Assembly (NCBI RefSeq): GCF_003353175.1
Contig: NZ_QHKS01000011.1
Span: 124,001 to 188,000 of the forward strand
From: Paraburkholderia lacunae
Lineage (GTDB): Bacteria; Pseudomonadota; Gammaproteobacteria; Burkholderiales; Burkholderiaceae
Direction of reading: 5' to 3'
DNA: 64,000 bases
The translations under genes and the position numbers were made by a program. Positions 1 through 11,362 of this stretch are shown here, in pieces (within the stretch, counting starts at the first letter, position 1; each line of letters opens with the position of its first letter). The notes below the pieces were generated by a model. It was not told the origin of the DNA. It made no database searches and saw only the letters and a list, made by a program, of their open reading frames with translations.

Positions 1-150
1 CAGTTCCATACGGTTGTTGGTGGTGTTGGCTTCGCCGCCGAACAGTTCTTTTTCCTGGGCGCCGAAGCGCAGCAGCGCGCCCCAGCCGCCGGGGCCGGGG
101 TTGCCCTTGCAGGCGCCGTCGGTATAAATATCGATGAGATCGGAAGTCAT
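1..150 (-). CDS. rnhA: Ribonuclease HI, N-terminal part (cut by window edge)
   Basis: RNase HI degrades the RNA strand of RNA:DNA hybrids. The 50 codons present begin MTSDLIDIYTDGACKGNPGPG, giving the first catalytic Asp in the YTDGAC strand and the glycine-rich turn, and stop just after the NNRMEL segment that holds the catalytic Glu. The rest of the protein lies beyond position 1. Its ATG overlaps the stop of the upstream methyltransferase gene in an ATGA arrangement, which suggests translational coupling. The N-terminal signature makes the family assignment secure; the gene is incomplete only because of the window boundary. Confidence 0.95.
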   Translation of the reverse strand, partial: MTSDLIDIYTDGACKGNPGPGGWGALLRFGAQEKELFGGEANTTNNRMEL

Positions 151-998
151 TGGGTGTGGTTGCGTGTATTCGGTGTGGCAGCGGGCGCAAGGCCCGCGGC
201 AAGGACGGGTTTTTTCACTTTCAGCGGGCCGACGAGGCGCATGCCGCGCACGCGCTTGATCGCCTTGATCATGTAGGTGGCGCCGAAAATCGGCCACCAG
301 CGGTCGCCGGCGGCTTCCATGAAGCCGTAACGCGAGAGCCACTGATCGCTGCCAAGCGGCGGACGATAGCAGCCGAAGCGCCCGCGTTCAAGGTCGAAAC
401 CGAGCAGCTTGATCCAGTCCTTCAGGCGCGTGAACGCAATCAGATCGACCGCCGCGGGCACGAACGGCCGGCCGGTCATCTTGCCGACCGACTGCCGCGC
501 GCCCCACAGCGACAGCGAATTGAAGCCGAGAATGATCAGCTGCCCTTCGGGCATCAGCACGCGCTCCGCTTCGCGCAATAGCCGGTGCGGATCGCTAGTG
601 AATTCCAGCGTGTGCGGCATGACGATCAGATCGACGCTTTGTGCTTCGAACGGCAAGTCGAGCAGATCGCACCAGACTGCGCTGCGCCCGGCCGGCGCGG
701 GCAAATCCGCGGGTGAACCTTGCCCGGCGCCGTTGCCGAGGCCATTGCCCGCCTGCGCCGGGCCGCGCGGAAAAGCGTAGGGCGCGCTGGCGCCGCTCGC
801 GGCGTCGAGCACGAGGCCGCGGCATGGCATGCGGTTCTCGCGCAAGGCGTCGAGCTGCGGCAGGCCGAGTTGCAGCGCATGGTAACCGAACACGTCCGAC
901 ACCACACGGTCGAGCTGGGTCTGTTCCCAGTCGAGCACGTAGCGGCCGGGGGGCGAATCGGTCCACGCGGGCCAGTCTATAATCGATCGATCAGTCAT
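147..998 (-). CDS. Class I SAM-dependent methyltransferase (Methyltransf_11-like)
   Basis: A 283-residue protein with a Rossmann methyltransferase layout: a motif I-like strand LVLDAASGAS at about residues 62-71, motif II/III around CDLLDLPF, motif IV VDLIVMPHTLEF, and the LREAERVLMPEGQL helix-strand typical of Methyltransf_11 proteins. Motif I is poorer in Gly than usual, and a Gly/Ala/Pro-rich stretch of about 25 residues (about 78-105) interrupts the region between motifs I and II. The substrate is unknown. It overlaps rnhA by 4 bp and is divergent from gloB, an arrangement common in beta-proteobacteria. Translation starts at the ATG whose first codons are MTDRSI. Confidence 0.85.
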   Translation of the reverse strand: MTDRSIIDWPAWTDSPPGRYVLDWEQTQLDRVVSDVFGYHALQLGLPQLDALRENRMPCRGLVLDAASGASAPYAFPRGPAQAGNGLGNGAGQGSPADLPAPAGRSAVWCDLLDLPFEAQSVDLIVMPHTLEFTSDPHRLLREAERVLMPEGQLIILGFNSLSLWGARQSVGKMTGRPFVPAAVDLIAFTRLKDWIKLLGFDLERGRFGCYRPPLGSDQWLSRYGFMEAAGDRWWPIFGATYMIKAIKRVRGMRLVGPLKVKKPVLAAGLAPAATPNTRNHTQ

Positions 999-1015
999 AT
1001 CAAAATGCGTCGCCT

Positions 1016-1807
1016 ATGAATGCGCTCGAGTACGTACCGGTCCCGGCGTTTGAAGACAATTACATCTGGCTCGTGTCCGACGGACACCACGCGGTGGTCG
1101 TCGATCCGGGTGAGGCCGCGCCTGTTCGCGCTTATCTGGCGAAAAGGGGTTGGCGGCTGAGCGCTATTTTACTCACGCACCATCATCAAGACCACGTCGG
1201 CGGGGTGGCCGATCTGCTGAACGGCCAGCCGGTGCCGGTGTACGGCCCCGCAGGTGAAGCGATCGAGCATCTCACGCAGCGCCTCGGAAATGGCGATCGC
1301 GTGAAGATTGAGGCGCCCGCGCTCGAATTCAGCGTGCTCGACGTACCGGGGCATACGAGCGGTCACATTGCCTATTTTCAGGCGGCCGATCCGCGCGGCA
1401 CGCCGCACGTGTTTTGCGGCGACACGCTGTTCGCGTGCGGCTGCGGCCGGCTTTTCGAGGGCACGCCCGCGCAGATGCTCGCATCGCTCGATTCGCTCGC
1501 TGCGCTGCCTGGCGCCACCGAGGTCCACTGCGCGCACGAATACACGCTGTCGAACATTCGCTTCGCGCTGGCGTGCGAACCGGGCAACGCCGAACTGCAG
1601 GCATGGCGCGACGAGGCAAGCGCACTGCGCGCGCGTCAAGTGCCGACGCTGCCGACCACCATCGCCCACGAACGCGCGGTGAACCCGTTTTTGCGCGCCG
1701 ACAAGCCGGCGATTCAAACGACCTTGCAGGAGCAGTTGCACGAACAAGTGCCTGACCGGTTGACCGCATTCACGCTGATGCGCGAATGGAAGAATCGCTT
1801 CCGTTGA
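1016..1807 (+). CDS. gloB: Hydroxyacylglutathione hydrolase (glyoxalase II)
   Basis: Glyoxalase II hydrolyses S-D-lactoylglutathione to D-lactate and glutathione, the second step of methylglyoxal detoxification in the cytoplasm. The 263-residue length is normal. The metallo-beta-lactamase metal motif THHHQDH is at residues 54-60, followed by the PGHTSGH strand, the CGDTLF metal-bridging Asp and the HCAHEYT segment. The C-terminal HAGH-type domain ends LMREWKNRFR, as in proteobacterial GloB. A TATAAT hexamer lies about 33 bp upstream, inside the start of the divergent methyltransferase gene, and is a possible -10 element without an obvious -35. Confidence 0.96.
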   Translation: MNALEYVPVPAFEDNYIWLVSDGHHAVVVDPGEAAPVRAYLAKRGWRLSAILLTHHHQDHVGGVADLLNGQPVPVYGPAGEAIEHLTQRLGNGDRVKIEAPALEFSVLDVPGHTSGHIAYFQAADPRGTPHVFCGDTLFACGCGRLFEGTPAQMLASLDSLAALPGATEVHCAHEYTLSNIRFALACEPGNAELQAWRDEASALRARQVPTLPTTIAHERAVNPFLRADKPAIQTTLQEQLHEQVPDRLTAFTLMREWKNRFR

Positions 1808-1895
1808 CCGGATTGGCATAAGGGTATTGCTCACGCGAAGAATCGAGAAAATTCGCCAAGCCTAAGATTTACTTGGTTTTTTCGTAATTTTCCGA

Positions 1896-1924
1896 TTGAC
1901 GTAAACGTTGCCGTTTCGTACTAT
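1896..1924 (+). promoter_or_regulatory. Sigma-70-type promoter of mltD
   Basis: TTGACG and TACTAT are separated by 17 bp, close to the sigma-70 consensus. The predicted start site near 1931 leaves a leader of about 33 nt before the mltD ATG. Prediction by eye only. Confidence 0.6.
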
Positions 1925-1963
1925 CGGCTGCAAATTCCAGCCCTTGTGGAAGCCGAGACGTTC

Positions 1964-3658
1964 ATGAGATTTATCTTCAGTGCGTTGTTGGTTCTGATGC
2001 TCGCCGCTTGCGCGAGCCAGGGACCAGCTACGAATAGCCCAACCACCGCAACAAACTCCGCCAGTCAGCAAGCCGTAGCCGACGCCCTTCGCAAGACAGC
2101 CACCGCCAAAGAGACGATTGACGTCGACCAGGGCTCGGTCGCGCAACTGACGAGCGCGGACGCCGACCTGTGGGGCCGTATTCGCCGTGGTTTTCAAATG
2201 CCGGACCTGCAAACCGACCTCGTCGACATGCAGGTCAACTGGTATGCGCAGCGCCCCGATTACGTGCAGCGCATGACGGAGCGCTCGCAGAAGTACCTGT
2301 ATCACATCGTCGAGGAGCTCGAGGCGCGCCATATGCCGACCGAGCTCGCGCTGCTGCCGTTCATCGAATCGGCGTATAGCCCGCAGGCGTTGTCGGTGGC
2401 GAAGGCGGCCGGCATGTGGCAGTTCATGCCGGGCACCGGCCGCACGTACAACCTCAAGCAGAACATGTGGCAGGACGAGCGCCGCGACGTGCTGGCTTCG
2501 ACCAGTGCCGCGCTCGACTATCTGTCGCGCCTGCATGACATGTTCGGTGACTGGCAGCTGGCGCTCGCCGCGTACAACTGGGGCGAAGGCAACGTGCAGC
2601 GCGCGATCGCGCGCAACGAAGCGGCGGGTCTGCCCACCGACTATCTCAGCCTGCGCATGCCGAACGAGACGCGTAACTACGTGCCGAAGCTGCAGGCGGT
2701 GAAGAACATCGTGATGAACCCGCAGATGTACGGGCTCGCGCTGCCGTCGATTCCGAACCACCCATATTTCGTGACGGTGACCACCTCGCACGACATCGAC
2801 GTGGAAATGGCGGCGAAGCTCGCCAATCTTTCGCTCGACGAATTTCGTTCGCTGAATCCGTCGTTCAGGAAGCCGGTGATTCTCGGCGCCACGCAGCCGC
2901 AAATCCTGCTGCCGTTCGACAACGCGAGTGCCTTCGAGCGCAATCTGAAAACTTACTCCGGTTCGCTGTCGTCCTGGACCACTTACACGGTCACGGAGCG
3001 TTCGGCCCCGGCGGCGATTGCGCAAAAGATCGGCGTCGACGCCGACACGTTGATGGAAGTGAACAAGATTCCGGCCGGCATGCGGCTGAAGCCGGGTTCG
3101 ACGATCGTCGTGCCGCGCGCTTCGGACGACGACGAGGACATCAGCGCGGACGTCGCCGAAAGTGCCGTGCTGGCGATGGAGCCCGACGTCCCCGATACCC
3201 GCAAGATGCTGATCCGCGTGCGCCGCAATCAGACCATGGCGGCTATCGCCGTGCGCTACGGCGTCTCGGTCGGTCAGCTGAAGGCGTGGAATCGCACGCA
3301 TCGCGATCAGGTCTCGCGTGGCCAGGTGATCGTGCTGCACGTGCCGGTCGGCAAGGCGATGCCGAGCGAACCCGGCCCCGAGCGCATCGCGACGGACGTG
3401 CAGGGTGGCGGCGTCGAGAAGATCGGCACCCGCGTCGCAGACACAAGAAACGATTCACGCTACGATAGGAAGAAGGGGCGTGGCCGGTCCGCCGTGGTGA
3501 AGGTATCCGAACCGGTGGGCAAAGCCAGCAAGTCGACAGCATCGGGCGCCAGCAAGGGCAAGGTGACGAAGGTGTCGGCTTCCACGTCCGGCAAGGCGTC
3601 GAAGGCCGCGGCAGACAGCCGCCCGAAGACCGCGGCCAACGCGAAGAAGGGCCAGTAG
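1964..3658 (+). CDS. mltD: Membrane-bound lytic murein transglycosylase D
   Basis: An outer-membrane lipoprotein that cleaves the MurNAc-GlcNAc bond of peptidoglycan, leaving a 1,6-anhydro end. The chosen start gives a signal peptide MRFIFSALLVLMLAACAS with lipobox LAAC; an in-frame ATG six codons upstream would only lengthen the signal. The SLT domain carries the catalytic Glu in LLPFIESAYSP and the AAGMWQFMPGTGRTYNL core. Two LysM-type modules follow (around TTYTVTERSAP and MLIRVRRNQTMAAIA), then a Lys/Ser/Ala-rich basic tail of about 80 residues. At 564 residues it is slightly long for the family because of that tail. Confidence 0.93.
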   Translation: MRFIFSALLVLMLAACASQGPATNSPTTATNSASQQAVADALRKTATAKETIDVDQGSVAQLTSADADLWGRIRRGFQMPDLQTDLVDMQVNWYAQRPDYVQRMTERSQKYLYHIVEELEARHMPTELALLPFIESAYSPQALSVAKAAGMWQFMPGTGRTYNLKQNMWQDERRDVLASTSAALDYLSRLHDMFGDWQLALAAYNWGEGNVQRAIARNEAAGLPTDYLSLRMPNETRNYVPKLQAVKNIVMNPQMYGLALPSIPNHPYFVTVTTSHDIDVEMAAKLANLSLDEFRSLNPSFRKPVILGATQPQILLPFDNASAFERNLKTYSGSLSSWTTYTVTERSAPAAIAQKIGVDADTLMEVNKIPAGMRLKPGSTIVVPRASDDDEDISADVAESAVLAMEPDVPDTRKMLIRVRRNQTMAAIAVRYGVSVGQLKAWNRTHRDQVSRGQVIVLHVPVGKAMPSEPGPERIATDVQGGGVEKIGTRVADTRNDSRYDRKKGRGRSAVVKVSEPVGKASKSTASGASKGKVTKVSASTSGKASKAAADSRPKTAANAKKGQ

Positions 3659-3743
3659 ACCAAAAAGCGGCTCCCACGGGAGTGACCACATGCGCTGCGG
3701 GGGCAGCGCGTGAATTGCGCTCCGATCACACCGTGTTTTTTCC

Positions 3744-3774
3744 AACGCCGTCACCTGTGGTGACGGCGTTTTTC
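3744..3774 (+). terminator. Rho-independent terminator downstream of mltD
   Basis: Perfect 12-bp stem AACGCCGTCACC / GGTGACGGCGTT with a TGT loop, the last stem bases merging into a run of five T. It sits 85 bp after the mltD stop. Confidence 0.85.
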
Positions 3775-3856
3775 ATGTGCAGATTATTTCCGGCGAATTT
3801 GGCCGGTTTGCTTTATCTTTCGTGCTTCGGCCAGACCGGCAGTCCATTCTCCGTCT

Positions 3857-5098
3857 ATGTCGTCGACCCAGCTTCGCGTTTTTCTGCTCTTTTCCGCCGC
3901 TTACTTCGTCTCGTACGTGTTTCGCGGTGTCAATCTAGGCTTTGCGCCCGTCATCACGCGCGATCTCGGCTTGTCGGCCGCCGACCTCGGTTTGCTGACC
4001 AGTCTGTACTTTCTTGGCTTCGCGGGCGCGCAAATTCCCGCCGGCGTGCTGCTCGATCATTTCGGCGCGCGCCGGGTGACGGCCGCCACGCTGTTGTTTG
4101 CCGCGGCGGGGATAGGAGTGTTCGGCGCGGCGCACAGCGTCGGCGTGATGATGCTCGGGCGCCTGCTGATTGGCGTCGGCGTATCGGTGTGTCTTGGCGC
4201 CGCCTTCAAGGCGTTGGCACAGCATTTTGCGCCGGCTCGCTTGCCGCTGATGAACGGGCTGGTGATGGCGGTGGGCGGCCTGGGCGGTGTGATGGTCGGC
4301 TCGCCGCTCACCTGGGTGCTGACCTTCGCGAGTTGGCGCGCGGTCTGCGTCGGGCTGGGCCTCCTGACCGTGCGGGTCGCGGCGGCACTGTGGGCGCTCG
4401 CGCCGGAGACGAGGGAAACCCACCATCAGGCGAGCGTCGGCACTCAGTTCAAAGGCACCTTGCACATCCTGAGAAGCGCGGCGTTCTGGAAGATCGCATC
4501 GTTTTCGGTTGTCACTCAAGGAGTGTTCTACGCGATGCAGTCGCTGTGGGTCGGCGCCTGGCTGCGCGACGTGCAGGGTTTCGAGCCGCGTGAAGCGGCT
4601 GCGCTGGTATCGATTCTCGGCTTCGCAATGATGGCCGGCTGCGTCGGCTTCGGCGCGGCGGCGCGCAGTCTCGAGCGGCGCGGGGTGTCGCTGTACGCGT
4701 TCTGCGGCATGGGCATGGCGCTCTTCGTTCTCACGCAGTTGTTGATCATGTTCGGCGCGCCGCTGCCTGCCGGGCTGCTGTGGGCGGCGTACGGAATTTT
4801 CGGCGGGACCGGCATTCTCAGCTACGCGGTGATGGCGCGGCATTTCCAGGCGCAGATGATCGGCCGGGCCAACACCACGCTGACGCTGATCATTTTTTTG
4901 CTGATTTTCGGATTTCAGATCGGGGTCGGCGCCGTGTTGTCGAACTGGCCGGCGAGCGGCAGCCACTATCCGGCGGCCGCGCATCTGAGCGCCTGGGGCG
5001 TTCTGGTGGCGCTGCAAGTGTTGAGCGCGATCTGGTACGTATTGCCCGGCCGCACGCAGATTCATCCGGCGCACGTGCACGCGGAACGCCAGTCCTGA
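3857..5098 (+). CDS. MFS transporter
   Basis: A 413-residue polytopic membrane protein of the major facilitator superfamily with about 12 hydrophobic segments. Between the second and third segments is the MFS loop motif in the form GVLLDHFGARRV, and the N-terminal helix contains the SYVFRGVN sequence. The substrate cannot be deduced. It is a lone gene between the mltD terminator and the carAB leader, so the neighbours give no hint. It begins at the ATG of MSSTQLRVF; no strong ribosome-binding site is apparent. Confidence 0.88.
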   Translation: MSSTQLRVFLLFSAAYFVSYVFRGVNLGFAPVITRDLGLSAADLGLLTSLYFLGFAGAQIPAGVLLDHFGARRVTAATLLFAAAGIGVFGAAHSVGVMMLGRLLIGVGVSVCLGAAFKALAQHFAPARLPLMNGLVMAVGGLGGVMVGSPLTWVLTFASWRAVCVGLGLLTVRVAAALWALAPETRETHHQASVGTQFKGTLHILRSAAFWKIASFSVVTQGVFYAMQSLWVGAWLRDVQGFEPREAAALVSILGFAMMAGCVGFGAAARSLERRGVSLYAFCGMGMALFVLTQLLIMFGAPLPAGLLWAAYGIFGGTGILSYAVMARHFQAQMIGRANTTLTLIIFLLIFGFQIGVGAVLSNWPASGSHYPAAAHLSAWGVLVALQVLSAIWYVLPGRTQIHPAHVHAERQS

Positions 5099-5287
5099 GC
5101 AAGCTGTTCGCGGTAATCAGGTCGGGGCGTCGCCGACGTAACGTCTGTGTCCCGTCTGCGTCCCGTTTGCCGCGCCTATCCTGATTCCGGCTCGTGCAAA
5201 TTCCCTCAGACAGCTTGCGCGGCAAGCGCAGCAAGGCTTTGACAGGAATCAGGAAGCGCCTGTCCGCGTCCGCCAGCCGTCTCGGAT
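5099..5287. other. Intergenic region before the carA promoter
   Basis: No gene with convincing codon bias or start signals is seen on either strand, and no clear terminator was found for the MFS gene upstream. Confidence 0.5.
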
Positions 5288-5317
5288 TTGGAAGGAAGGG
5301 TAGTTTCAGGCTATAAT
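5288..5317 (+). promoter_or_regulatory. Predicted carA promoter
   Basis: TTGGAA, an 18-bp spacer and a perfect TATAAT. The predicted start near 5324 lies about 245 nt upstream of the carA start codon, so the transcript would have a long untranslated leader. Confidence 0.55.
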
Positions 5318-5323
5318 TTCAAG

Positions 5324-5568
5324 GTTTGAGCTTATCAACCCGCACCCTAGCGCCTACCTCTCCCATACCGTTCATCCGCCGCGCGCCGCCAGCGTAGCAA
5401 GGGCCCCGCACCCAGCCGATCCGTCTACACAATAGACCCATCGCGCCCCTTGCAGCGTAGGCAGCAGACCGCGAGCGAGCCTGCGCGCGCATCTTCGCCG
5501 ATGCGCCTTGCTGCGGCTAGCAGTCGGATAGACAGGTCGGCAACAGGGTGTTCCCCAAGGAGTCTCCC
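5324..5568 (+). other. Long structured 5' leader of carA
   Basis: About 245 nt between the predicted start site and carA. It holds at least three inverted repeats: GCAAGGG (5397-5403) with CCCTTGC (5447-5453), a nested GTCTA-CACAA-TAGAC hairpin (5423-5437), and GCGCATC-TTCGCC-GATGCGC (5487-5506). No ORF with a ribosome-binding site was found. It could be a regulatory leader for pyrimidine or arginine control, but nothing matches a known riboswitch that I recognise. Confidence 0.4.
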
Positions 5569-6723
5569 GTGTTGCCGTCATTTTCTCCCGCTCTGCTCGC
5601 GCTCGCCGACGGCACGGTCTTTCGTGGTTACTCGATCGGCGCCCCAGGGCATACGATCGGCGAAGTCGTGTTCAACACCGCTATCACCGGCTATCAGGAA
5701 ATCCTGACTGACCCGAGCTACGCGCGCCAGATCGTGACCCTCACGTATCCGCACATCGGCAACGTCGGTGTGAATGCCGAAGACGTCGAAGCCACCAAAG
5801 TCCATGCCGCCGGCCTGATCATTCGCGATCTGCCGGTTCTCGCCTCGAACTTCCGCATGGAGCGTACGCTTCCTCAATACCTGCAGGATGAAGGCGTGGT
5901 CGCCATCGCCGGGCTCGATACGCGCAAGCTGACCCGCGTGCTGCGCGACAAGGGTGCGCAGAACGGCGCCATTCTGGCTGGCTCGGATGACGAAGCGAAG
6001 GCAATCGAACTTGCGCGCTCGTTCCCCGGCCTGTCGGGCATGGACCTCGCGAAAGTCGTGTCGACGCAGGCAACCTACGAATGGACCCAGACCGAATGGC
6101 GTCTGGGCGAGGGCTACGGCAAGCAGAACGCGCCGAAGTACCGTGTGGTCGCATTCGATTACGGCGTCAAGTACAACATCCTGCGCATGCTGGCTGAACG
6201 CGGCTGCCACGTTACCGTGCTGCCGGCGCAAGCCAGCGCGGCCGACGCGCTCGCGTTCAACCCGGACGGCATCTTCCTGTCGAATGGCCCGGGCGACCCG
6301 GAACCGTGCGACTACGCGATCGCGGCCACGAGGGAACTGATCGAGCGCGGCATCCCGACCTTCGGCATCTGCCTTGGCCACCAGATCATGGGCCTCGCGG
6401 TCGGCGCCAAAACCATGAAGATGAAGACCGGCCATCATGGCGCGAACCATCCGGTAAAGGATCTGGACGACGGGCGCGTGGTCATCACGTCGCAGAATCA
6501 CGGCTTCGCGGTCGACGCCGACACGCTGCCGGCCAACGCCAAGGTCACCCATGTATCGCTGTTCGACGGCACGCTGCAAGGCTTCGCGCTGACCGACAAG
6601 CCGGCGTTCTGCTTCCAGGGTCACCCGGAAGCGTCGCCCGGCCCGCACGACATCGCCTATCTGTTCGACCGCTTCACCGCGTTGATGGATGCGAAGAAGG
6701 CCGGCAAGTCCGCAGCGGCATAA
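5569..6723 (+). CDS. carA: Carbamoyl-phosphate synthase small subunit
   Basis: The glutaminase subunit of carbamoyl-phosphate synthetase supplies ammonia to CarB for arginine and pyrimidine synthesis. The start is GTG, chosen because AAGGAG lies 6 nt upstream and the protein then begins MLPSFSPALLALADG with 384 residues, close to the E. coli length; an upstream in-frame GTG lacks this site. The class I amidotransferase domain has the nucleophile Cys268 in FGICLGHQ and the His/Glu pair in FQGHPEASPGPHD (about 352/354). carB follows after 127 bp, forming the usual carAB operon. Confidence 0.97.
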   Translation: MLPSFSPALLALADGTVFRGYSIGAPGHTIGEVVFNTAITGYQEILTDPSYARQIVTLTYPHIGNVGVNAEDVEATKVHAAGLIIRDLPVLASNFRMERTLPQYLQDEGVVAIAGLDTRKLTRVLRDKGAQNGAILAGSDDEAKAIELARSFPGLSGMDLAKVVSTQATYEWTQTEWRLGEGYGKQNAPKYRVVAFDYGVKYNILRMLAERGCHVTVLPAQASAADALAFNPDGIFLSNGPGDPEPCDYAIAATRELIERGIPTFGICLGHQIMGLAVGAKTMKMKTGHHGANHPVKDLDDGRVVITSQNHGFAVDADTLPANAKVTHVSLFDGTLQGFALTDKPAFCFQGHPEASPGPHDIAYLFDRFTALMDAKKAGKSAAA

Positions 6724-6850
6724 AGGCCTCGGCAGCGCGCGGCTCGCCACAGCCTTGGGGGCGTCGCGGAGCCGCACACAACAGAGCGCGCGCAACGTAA
6801 AACGACGCGCGCCGACAGAAAGAATTCAGGAATACATTAGCGAGAGCGTT

Positions 6851-10105
<3,255 letters not shown>

Positions 10106-10135
10106 GGCTTCGAATATCTGTCCAGGATGTAAGTG

Positions 10136-10229
10136 CCGCGGTTAAGCGGCGTTCCGCAAGTGCTCGAGCCGGGGTCCTCTCCGACGCTCTGGCCCCCGTG
10201 GAATGCACTTAACCGCGGTGATTTTTTTT
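10136..10229 (+). terminator. Large terminator-like hairpin between carB and greA
   Basis: CCGCGGTTAAG (10136-10146) pairs perfectly with CTTAACCGCGG (10208-10218). The stem continues inwards with GCGTTCC (10149-10155) against GGAATGC (10200-10206) using one G-U pair. Eight T follow at 10222-10229. It fits a long rho-independent terminator for carAB, but it also lies just 30 nt upstream of greA, so it could act as a leader attenuator for greA. Confidence 0.65.
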
Positions 10230-10259
10230 ATGGCCGTTTTTTAGCCTCTAGAGTTGTTT

Positions 10260-10736
10260 ATGAGCACTATTCCATTGACGAAGCGCGGCGCAGAAATGTT
10301 GCGCGATGAATTGCAGCGCCTGAAATCGGTTGAACGTCCCTCGGTGATCAACTCGATCGCGGAAGCGCGTGCCCAGGGCGATCTGTCGGAAAACGCGGAA
10401 TACGACGCGGCGAAGGAAAAGCAGGGCTTTATTGAAGGCCGCATTGCCGAAATCGAATCGAAACTGGCGGGTGCGCAGGTCATCGACCCGTCCAAGGTGG
10501 ACGCGGACGGCCGCGTGGTATTCGGTGCGACGGTGGAACTGGAAGACCTCGATTCGGGCGCCGCGGTCAAATACCAGATCGTCGGCGACGACGAGGCGGA
10601 CATCGATCACGGGCTGATTTCGATCAGCTCGCCGATCGCGCGCGCCTTGATCGGCAAGTCGGAAGGCGACGTTGCATCAGTCCAGGCGCCGGGTGGCGTG
10701 CGCGAATACGAAGTCATCGCGGTGAGCTACGTTTGA
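10260..10736 (+). CDS. greA: Transcription elongation factor GreA
   Basis: GreA binds the secondary channel of RNA polymerase and stimulates cleavage of backtracked transcripts. The ATG of MSTIPLTKRGAEML gives exactly 158 residues, the usual length. The N-terminal coiled coil carries the tip motif GDLSENAEYDAAKEKQ with the acidic residues needed for cleavage (about 41-56), and the C-terminal FKBP-like domain ends APGGVREYEVIAVSYV. The carAB-greA order is widespread in proteobacteria. No good ribosome-binding site is seen before the ATG, only GAGTTGTTT. Confidence 0.96.
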   Translation: MSTIPLTKRGAEMLRDELQRLKSVERPSVINSIAEARAQGDLSENAEYDAAKEKQGFIEGRIAEIESKLAGAQVIDPSKVDADGRVVFGATVELEDLDSGAAVKYQIVGDDEADIDHGLISISSPIARALIGKSEGDVASVQAPGGVREYEVIAVSYV

Positions 10737-10756
10737 AGGTGGCCCCGGTGTCCTTG

Positions 10757-11266
10757 ATGCCGCATCGCCTGTTCCGTTTGCTGACCGTGTTGTGGGTCGG
10801 CAGTTTGCTGACAATCGGCTATGCGGTCGCGCCGGTGCTGTTCACCTCGCTGGACCGGGTAACGGCGGGTGCGGTCGCGGGGCAATTGTTCCGTATCGAA
10901 GGTGTGCTGGGTGCGGTATGCGGCATCTTGCTGCTTGGACTGGCCAACGTGCTGGTTCGCCGCGGCAGCGACGCATATCGCCGCTTGCGCTGGCTGGTCG
11001 CCTGCATGCTCGTCTGCGTGCTGGTGGGTTACTTCGCGTTGCAGCCTTTCATGAATGCCATGCGCATTGCCGCACTCGAAGCAGGCAGCGACGTCGGGCA
11101 TTCGGCTTATGCAACGCGCTTTGGCATTCTGCACGGCGTGTCGAGTCTGTTCTATCTGATCGAGAGCCTGCTGGGCCTGGCGCTGGTGTGGAAGCTGCCG
11201 GTGGGTGCCGGCGTAGCGGCGGCCGAGCAGGGCGCGCGAGCTTCCGCGGGGAAAGTGGCCGGCTGA
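10757..11266 (+). CDS. DUF4149 domain-containing membrane protein
   Basis: A protein of about 169 residues with four predicted membrane helices (around LLTVLWVGSLLTIGYAV, LGAVCGILLLGLANVLV, LVACMLVCVLVGYFAL and VSSLFYLIESLLGLALVW). The pattern and the position right after greA fit the DUF4149 family, whose function is unknown. The exact start is uncertain: the ATG of MPHRLFRLL is chosen, but an in-frame GTG 18 nt earlier overlaps the greA end less awkwardly with respect to AAGGTGG. It is probably co-transcribed with greA. Confidence 0.8.
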   Translation: MPHRLFRLLTVLWVGSLLTIGYAVAPVLFTSLDRVTAGAVAGQLFRIEGVLGAVCGILLLGLANVLVRRGSDAYRRLRWLVACMLVCVLVGYFALQPFMNAMRIAALEAGSDVGHSAYATRFGILHGVSSLFYLIESLLGLALVWKLPVGAGVAAAEQGARASAGKVAG

Positions 11267-11362
11267 GGCTGAGTGAGGCTAGGCGGCGCCGCATGCGCCG
11301 CTTCCGGTTTGCCCTGGCGGCACACGTCGAGGTGCGGACCTGCCCGCACCGTCATCACTCGC

